Below, piece by piece: positions 56,951 to 64,000 of a stretch of 64,000 nt of DNA. Numbering within the stretch: position 1 is the first letter of the stretch; every line of letters begins with the position of its first letter. The DNA is from Amoebidium appalachense (Eukaryota > Ichthyosporea). The DNA lies in NCBI GenBank assembly GCA_963693365.1, contig CAVNZM010000002.1:1798001-1862000 (forward strand), in the 5' to 3' direction. A model generated the notes under the pieces. That model made no database searches. It saw nothing but the letters and a program-made list of their open reading frames with translations, and had not been told where the DNA came from. Made by a program: the position numbers and the translations under genes.

Positions 56951-57791
56951 CTTTTGACTCGGTGTTATTGATCCGTTGATGAAGGCAACGTGCAGCCACA
57001 GGCTACATAACCACCAATAGAACTGAAAAAGCCAAAGCTACGAAATAAAAATAAAGCGACAAGTGATAAAGGACACCAGCGGGCAAAACCTTAAGTGTAC
57101 GTATACGTGTATGTGTGAAACGAGTTTGCTCCAACTAGTCATATGCATCGATGTTGACCAGACCACACTCCGCAAGAAGACATCATTACTGCTGCTTCCC
57201 AACAGGCCCCCCTCAAAACCTACCAAGGCACAGCAAGCAAGTCAGTCTCTAAAAGAGCAATGCAGACCAAATCTGAGCTAAAAAACAATCCCAACGGGCC
57301 CGGCCCCTAGATAACCCGGAGAAACTGCATCTAGCTCTCTGATAAGGTGGCCTAGTTGTGGCAGGACACACAGAAAAACACAATTACAGAATGCATGCAA
57401 GCAAACCCGGTCATTGCCATACGACTGGAGGCTAAGGACTGGCAGTCACTTGGAAAGCTCCCCGACGACCAAGTAGCCGCCCCTCCACTCACGCAGCGCA
57501 GAAGTAGCTGAAGAAGTTGCAGCAGCCCACCGCCAATAGGTCGCATAGAAACGTAGACAGCGTGTAGAAGTTACCATAGTTGCAGTGGACCACCACTGGC
57601 AGGCGTTGAAGAAACCACTTCTCAAGCGAGAAACTCCGCGAAAGGGAGATGCCCCCATACTCTCACAGCAGGCCACACCACACACACGCTGCAGTCACGT
57701 TCCCCTGAGTGGGACTCCCTCCCACCACAAAAAGAAGAAACTAAAGCCTTTAAATACCTGCCATGGTGAAGAATCGGGAAAAAAAGTTGAC

Positions 57792-58260
57792 GTGACAGCT
57801 AATAAAAACTTCACGAGTTATCCAGTAACAAGTGCATACTGTCACTGAGATACCTGAACACTGTGTGAAAATCATATAAATACTCAATGTGACGACCACC
57901 AGAATTCAACAAAAAGTCTAAAGTGTTCACATTGCCAGCTAGTGTAGCAGACACCCGTAGGGAAAGAGGTAAAACGCGACATAATAAAAACTCACACCTA
58001 TCAACATGCTTGCGATTAAAAAGTTCAGCACAAAAGTGGCACCAGCGGCGATGAAAACAAGAATTACAGCGCCATTGCACAACTTAAGCTTCCCAGGCAA
58101 TGTCAACATCAGAGCACCATACAGACTTATATACTAGGGTGGTTTCCATACGTACAGCAGGAGAAATGTATCCTGCCAAAGCTCCCAAAAAAGCGATAAT
58201 GATCAGTACGGTGTTGCCTAAGGAACATAACACATGCCGACTGAGTTTTACCTTTGAGTT
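57792..58260 (-). mobile_element. LINE 3' fragment, second copy
   Basis: Matches 58540-58930 over most of its length with small indels. On the minus strand both copies keep an 86-89 residue frame (MQWRCN..C..RRWCHFCAELFN...HLLLDN) ending at the same place; the indels do not break it, which argues that the frame was once selected. The C-x2-C and H/C residues resemble the Cys/His end of a LINE ORF2. Divergence begins after the stop codon. Confidence 0.55.
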
Positions 58261-58471
58261 CTCTATCAGAACGAGAAAGAAACTTATACTGCGTATGGTA
58301 ATAACGCGAACAGGCATTTTTTTATATAATGACTTTATTGACATGCTCATGAAAGAGAAGCCAGTCGGAGATAATCATATCACAGATATCTCAGAGAAGA
58401 AAATACAAAAACCCCTACTCACGGATACGGAGGAGATAACGACAAAAATAATCATACACCCTAGAAAACTC

Positions 58472-60043
58472 TTTTTTTTTTTTGACTGGATTTATTCGAC
58501 GGAAAGATCTGCAAGTATGCACGGCATACTGAGAAGACAATAAAAACTTCACGGGTTATCCAGTAACAAGTGCATACTGAGATGCCTGAACATTGTGTGA
58601 AAATCATATAAATACTCAATGTGACGACCAACAGAATTCAACAAAAAGTCTAAAGTGGTCACATTGCCAGCCAGTGTAGCAGAGACCCGTAGGGAAAGAG
58701 GTAAAACGCGACATAAAAACTCACACCTATCAACATGTTTGCGATTAAAAAGTTCAGCACAAAAGTGGCACCAGCGGCGATGGCAACAAAAATTACAACG
58801 CCACTGCACAATACTAGGCTAGGGTGGTATCCATACGTACAGCAATAGAAATATATCCTGCCAAAGCTCCCAAAAAGCGATAATGATCAGTACGGTGTTG
58901 CCTAAGGAACATAACACATGCCAAATGAGTTTTGCTTTGCCGTGATTTCTCTATCAGAACGTATGGAAATAACACGAAAAGGCAGAAAAATCAGGAAGAG
59001 AAAAGACAGAGGGAGTGAGATACTAGCGAGAGGAAGAATCAGGTTTAAAGAGGGTAGGCTGAGGACATTCAGAAGTAGCGTTGGTGAATCGGGGGGAAAG
59101 AGGAATCTCGGAGGGAGGGGGGGGGAAAGAAGCATAAAGAGGGTGGTCATCAGGTATCCTAACTAAATGAAAAACAAAAACGAAGAGACAATTCCTCCAT
59201 ACGACAAACAGCAGACGACAATCCAAACATACTGATTAAGGGAGGCACAAACCGAGTACGGGAACAAAGTGCGCAGCGCAGTACCCTGAAAATCGTCGAA
59301 CTCTTTCAGCGCCACGGCCGCCTCGCGAGGTGGGGCACAGGCCAATAGCGGAAGTCCATATTCGAAAGTCGGCCGTAAAAAAGTTTTATAGTAGAGAAGA
59401 AGGTTCGCAGCCTGATGGATCACAGACTCCCGTTGAAACATATGTGATGTATACGATGTGAAGCTTACCCTTCGCACGAGCGATCCGTGCCGTGAGGAGC
59501 GTGCGGAAATCAATACCACGTGCAGTAAAAGGAATACCCAAATAGTCATAGGTGCTCTGAACAGGAATAGGAAGACCGGCCAATCGAAAGAAAGCGTTTT
59601 TCGAAAAAGTAGCACACTTTGCAATTCCGACTGACATGAGATTTTTCGGTGCACCATTGATCCACCTGACGAAGCATCTGGTGCATGACATCTTCGGTTA
59701 AGGAACAAAGAACAATATCGTCCGCAAAAAGGAGACCCGGTACACGGCGGGTATGCAGTTGGCCAAAGGGTTCGAGGGCGCAGGCTAAATCGTCAATGAA
59801 AACATCAAACAACAACGGACTCAGGAGGGACCCCTGCAGAAGACCCCGAGAACGAGAAAAAACGGGCGTTAATGTTCAAGTTGCATTGACCGCCGCTCGT
59901 CCTCGAGTGGTATCGAACAGCGCTTCAAGTTGCAGAAGACAGCCAAAGGGGGCCCCCGCATAGCCATAACAAACCAGTGGGTACGGTGTCGTAGGCGTTC
60001 TTAAGGTCAACGTGCGGAGAGCCAAAAGTAATGGATCCATGGA
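58472..60043 (-). mobile_element. Non-LTR retrotransposon (LINE), 5'-interrupted, with reverse transcriptase and poly-A end
   Basis: Minus-strand reading finds RT motifs in order: VDLKNAYDTVPTG (about 60010-59972, first catalytic Asp), QGSLLSPLLFDVFIDDLA (59845), LLFADDIVL (59740, FADD catalytic pair), then YDYLGIPFTARG (59560) and a thumb-like LLLYYKTFLRPTFEYGLPLL (59400-59340). Frameshifts near 59660 and 59460 break the frame, so it is a dead copy. The 3' region continues to a stop near 58549, an AATAAA at about 58489 and a poly-A (plus-strand T11) at 58472-58482. The 5' side is cut at 60044 by the Ty3 LTR. Confidence 0.75.
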
Positions 60044-60769
60044 TGTTGTCGTATCCTAATATATGTGTACTAGAGACGCGGCACTCTACTAAGTGTACAC
60101 ACACGAAAAGGAACGAACGTGTACAGAAAAACGGTAAAGTTTATTAAAACCAGGCTCCGACGGGCAAACTTAGATCCGTACGGATTGAGTCTAAGTTACG
60201 ACTGAGGCCATCAAGGCCGTGCCCTCAAAGATCATCATCACCTGGCCCCCTACGATGCCACATTCCATTAACATTCCGATCTACTTTTATCGTGCGCCTG
60301 CACGAGCTAAGTCGATCTACTCAACTAATATATTTATCTATGTCTCACCCCTCACCCTCCCCCTAGTGGCACCGCAGAGTCTAAATCTACATTTCATACT
60401 ATCCTCCCCCCCCCCTCCCTCCCCCCCTTTCCTCTACATCTACATATATAAATACGTTTGGCAACACACTATCTAACCTTGCCAATACTTACAAAAGGGC
60501 TTCTGCCCGAACAATCACATTCCTAAGTCCTCCTACGATCTATCCTACACACTAATTAGAATTCTATTGGACGGCTGTCCCGGCTGACGTGGTCCAATGC
60601 CCTGCGCCGGCAGAGGCAAGATGCACGCAGCTGCCAGACAGCTATCTTGAGGCCTCGGTCTTGATCTTGATGATCTGTGGACACACCGGCCCCCCCCCCC
60701 CCCCCCCCCCCCCCCCCGATCTCGATCGTAGACTTAGGCTAATCTGCTGAGACGGATTAGTATATGTCA
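60044..60769 (-). repeat. Probable 3' LTR of the Ty3/gypsy element
   Basis: On the minus strand it begins TGACATATACTAATCC right after a purine tract (GGGGGCCGGGGGGGAGT) and ends GGATACGACAACA at 60044. An AATAAA polyadenylation signal is near 60138. Borders are predicted from TG...CA, the purine tract and the abrupt change to LINE coding sequence; the 5' LTR is not in the window for comparison. Confidence 0.5.
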
Positions 60770-60951
60770 ACTCCCCCCCGGCCCCCGGAAAAGCTGAGTC
60801 CCACCTCAGTCACATTACATCTAACACCCCCTAAAAAGACATAGACTAATCAGTCTCCCAAAAAAATTAAAATTAAATAGATTACGAAGAAAAATAATAA
60901 ATTAATCTACACCATAAGCTTGATACCTACGGAGACACCTATGATAATAAA

Positions 60952-62872
60952 TTAAATTCCTACGACTACGTTCACACTCCTCCTCGGTCTCCTCCCCCCC
61001 TCCCCCTCCCCCCGTGTGTCTACGTGTATTGGCATCACTCCCCCCCCGGCCCCCTCCCCCGTCGACTTTTTCAAACCACGATTAAACTGAGGAATAACTC
61101 TCTTTGGCCTAGAGGGAGCACTAGGCAACTCCCTCTGCACTAATCTAGCCTCATAAGCACGAATAGAAAACGGGCAATCCAAATGAAACTCAGGCAACCA
61201 CTGATCTTCCTGATAACCTCCCTCAAAACGAATTAAATAATAATTTACCTTACCTTCCTTACCTTCGATAACCTTTTTATCCATAATTTTATCTACTGCA
61301 GCCTCCGATACATCCACCGACCCGTCATAGTCGGGGGTGAATGCATCTAACACTCGACGGCCCTCCGGCCGTTTAACCCTAAGGGCCCTATCATAATATT
61401 CCTTTATATCATCTACATTAGAAAATCTAACATCACTCTCATTATCTAACCTCTGCACCTTATATTCCGTCGGACCTAACCTAGCCACTATTTTATACGG
61501 GCCAATGAAAAGAGGCAACCATTTCTTACCATACTTACGAAGACCTTCACCTTCACCCTTACCTTCCTGCTCCTGCTTATATCTCTTTTTCCTAGTATGA
61601 TCCCTAATTAAAACTAAAGTACCCTCGGCAAATTCACGTAACGGACGTGTGGACACGTCTGCACGTGTCTGTGCCTGCTGTGTACGGGCCAGAGCTGCAT
61701 CACGTGCAGCCCGGGCCCGGGTTAGGAGCTGCTCCCGGAACTCAGTCCAGTGGGGATAGGTTAGTCGGTCAGCCCCCCCCATCGGCAAAAGTGCCGTATC
61801 TAACAAACTAATAGCCTCCTGCCCATAGACCAAATAAAACGGAGAAAAACCAGTCACAGCATGAGGGGTAGAATTATATGAATGAGCAATAAACCTAGAC
61901 ATATGATCCCAATCATTAGCCTCCACATCCACCATTTTGCCAAAGGACTTCTGAAACACTGCATGCACACGTTCAGAGATGGCATTTGCTTGAGGGTGAT
62001 ATGCAGACGTAGTGATATGAGCTACCCTTAAAATTTTACACACCTCCGACACCAACTGATTTAAAAACACACGACTCCTATCCGTTAACAAAACACGAGG
62101 ACAACCAAACCTAAGACAAATTTCATCCACAAAAATACGAGCAAACAAAACGGCATTAGCAGTGGGGAGAGGAAAAACTTCAACCCAACGAGTGGCCACA
62201 TCGGTGACGGTAACAAGAACAGTGTTACCCTCAACCGTAGAATTAAAAGGACCGACCACATCCACTGCTACCCTTTCAAACATACGAACATTAAAATCCC
62301 TAATAAACGACGGGCGGGAACGAGAGTGGGGACTCTCATTCCTTTCCTGACAATGCATGCATGACAACACATAATCCCTCACCTCCCTACTCATACCCGG
62401 CCAAAAATACGAACGATTAACACGAAGCAACGTCCTATTTACACCTAAATGACCAGCCATGGGATGCTCATGCACCATATGCAAAACCTCAGGCACAAGT
62501 GCCGTCGGGACCCAAACTCGGTGTCCGTCTGGCCCAGAACAATGATAAACTAAATCCTGCTCTACCTGACACATTTTTGCTAACTTAGCTACCTTAATCA
62601 TCTGCCTTCTATTTTTAAATTTAATCGAATCAACCGGCCCCTTTAAATAATTCTTAACCAGACCAATCAACACATCATCCTCCTGAGCTAAGATCAAAGC
62701 CGTAGGTGCTAAGGCAGGGGCCGAGCCATGAGACTCGGTCCCGACCTCAGACACTGACAAATACCTCCCCCCCCCTCTCCTACACTTATAAGCAAGCAAC
62801 CCCGGAACCCAAGAAGACACATCCACAGACTGTTGGAATACGTCACCATGTATGACAGCAAGAGCCTTGAAG
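60952..62872 (-). mobile_element. Ty3/gypsy integrase with chromodomain, 5'-truncated element
   Basis: Intact coding frame ending at a stop at 60952. In order: the zinc-binding HHCC region (HPMAGHLGVNRTLL ... CMHCQERN), integrase core with VDVVGPF (Asp), LLTDRSRVFLN (Asp) and ANAISERVHAVFQ (Glu), the GPY/F-type module (GPYKIVARLGPTEYKVQRL), and a chromodomain-like end (AVDKIMDKKVIEGKEGKVNY, EDQWLPEFHL). Chromodomain integrases direct insertion into marked chromatin. Gag, protease, RT and RNase H are absent. The frame runs on upstream through a (CT)n tract to 63279, but that extension is not element sequence. Confidence 0.85.
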
Positions 62873-62925
62873 TATGTATGTGTCCTAGCTTGTTTGTATT
62901 CGTGTCTGCTTTCCTCCTTTGTGCT

Positions 62926-62944
62926 CTCTCTCTCTCCCTCTCTC

Positions 62945-63018
<74 letters not shown>

Positions 63019-63032
63019 CCCCCCCCCCCCCC
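62926..63032 (+). repeat. (CT)n microsatellite with C tract at the 5' break of the Ty3 element
   Basis: Pure CT dinucleotides 62930-63015, followed by C17. It marks the point where Ty3 homology ends and may be the recombination or slippage point that truncated the element. Confidence 0.85.
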
Positions 63033-63372
63033 CGTATCTCTCTGTCCCTTGTTTCTGTGGGCACAGATATCTGTAGATCTGTGCACACCTGGCTCTCTTG
63101 CCTGATAAGAACTTATTGTGTTTTATTTCTATTTGCTCTCCTCTGTTTATCTGAGAGGTAGCGTGATTGGCTAGCCTCACTCGTTGTCTTTCCTTTATTT
63201 CAAAATGGCCTAGTTTGTTCTCAAAAGGATGGCTCGCCAATAGTCGCGAGCGAGTACATCTGTAGATTGTGTTGTGCATTCCTGTCTGTTAATATATGTG
63301 TGTTGTGATTGGACAATAGATATATATGGAATTCGGTTTATTGCAAAGTGTCTTCACTTTGAGAGTGTCGAC

Positions 63373-63673
63373 TGTTAGGAAATATATGTATTTAAATAAG
63401 TTTCTTTATAGAGACGAACATAAATATATATGTGAGTTAATAGTGACTAGATGTATAATTACTTAATTTATTTAAGTAAGAGTTTCTACACTTTAGTTTA
63501 ATCGGAAGTTGGAATGCGTATGCTCTGTCGGAATGTGTTTTTCTATCTTCTGATAGAACCGATTGGTTCTCCCTCTTTAGTTGTGATAAGGTGATAAGTC
63601 GCAAGTACAAAAGGAACCGAGAGCACAATAAAGATTCAGTTGTTGTTTGAAATCTTTCAATGTCTCGTGAACA
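63373..63673 (+). repeat. Possible solo LTR
   Basis: Starts TGTTAGGAAATATATG and ends CTCGTGAACA, with AATAAA at about 63627 located ~45 bp before the end, an arrangement typical of retrotransposon LTRs. No target duplication is visible, so this is tentative. Confidence 0.3.
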
Positions 63674-63817
63674 ACTCCGATTGCCCTCTCATTAATGTGT
63701 TAGTCGTGTTTTTACATGACACCTCTGTGCACTCTTGTTGGAAGTAGAGTCCGCTGTGACTAGGGTCGTCGTGGCGCGCTTGGGCGCTGACCCGTTTTTT
63801 ACTGCTTTCAGTGTGTT

Positions 63818-63882
63818 AACTCCATGACTGAACTCCATGACTGAACTCCATGACTGAACTCCATGACTGAACTCCATGTCTG
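63818..63882 (+). repeat. 13 bp minisatellite, five units
   Basis: AACTCCATGACTG repeated five times without spacing; the last unit has one substitution (ATGTCTG). Confidence 0.9.
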
Positions 63883-64000
63883 CACCTGGCAGAGACGTGG
63901 TTTATATACCCGTGGGGCAGCAGTCTGGAATGTAATCCGGATGCCAGGCGCTAATCGGATTGGTTACTTTTATTTAGAGATCTCTGGGACCAGTGAACCA

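Noticed and set aside
62873-63279. N-terminal extension of the Ty3 frame to an ATG at 63279
   Set aside because: It runs through a (CT)n microsatellite (Arg-Glu repeat) and shows no retroelement homology.
63818-63882. CRISPR-like array
   Set aside because: Units are contiguous without spacers; the genome is eukaryotic. No CRISPR, rRNA or convincing tRNA was seen anywhere in the window.

Overview
This is a eukaryotic nuclear window, most likely from a unicellular eukaryote; I cannot place it further. It has spliced GT-AG introns, signal-peptide genes, a methyl-CpG-binding-domain gene and several eukaryotic transposon classes. Its most striking feature is the very high load of (CA/GT)n microsatellites and pure G or C homopolymers in introns and intergenic DNA. 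These generate dozens of meaningless Cys/Val, Thr/His, Gly or Pro reading frames, which I left out.

Layout. 0.5-6.3 kb, minus strand: the first seven exons of the mitochondrial complex I 49 kDa subunit (NDUFS2 family); the 3' end runs off the left edge. 6.8-7.5 kb, minus: a small two-exon gene of uncertain type. 11.9-16.1 kb, minus: a complete four-exon HIG1-domain protein. 19.3-20.4 kb, minus: the last two exons of an unrecognised gene. 23.2-23.9 kb, minus: an intronless secreted cysteine-rich protein with a PAN/apple-like pattern. 24.5-24.8 kb, plus: two exons of a putative secreted protein. 28.2-38.6 kb, minus: a complete 12-exon lysosomal-type glycosylasparaginase (AGA), followed downstream at 25.5-26.8 kb by a non-functional duplicate of its exons 9 and 10. 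39.6-44.1 kb, plus: a four-exon nuclear-looking orphan protein, divergent from AGA. 47.8-52.7 kb, minus: a complete four-exon MBD protein, convergent with the orphan gene. 54.6-63.7 kb: a transposon graveyard with a decayed PiggyBac element bounded by terminal inverted repeats, LINE 3' fragments, and a Ty3/gypsy chromodomain element whose LTR interrupts the LINE reverse transcriptase.

The genes form no pathway, although two of them (NDUFS2 and HIG1) serve the mitochondrial respiratory chain. Exons were assembled by hand from homology, splice sites and intron phase; every multi-exon model given as complete is phase-consistent throughout.

The best candidate for something undescribed is a dispersed ~300 bp repeat whose head always abuts a poly-G tract (poly-C in reverse). 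One copy sits inside the poly-C tract of one AGA duplicate, and the other duplicate has only the empty poly-C tract, so insertion is directly visible. A separate TTAA-flanked MITE lies in an AGA intron.
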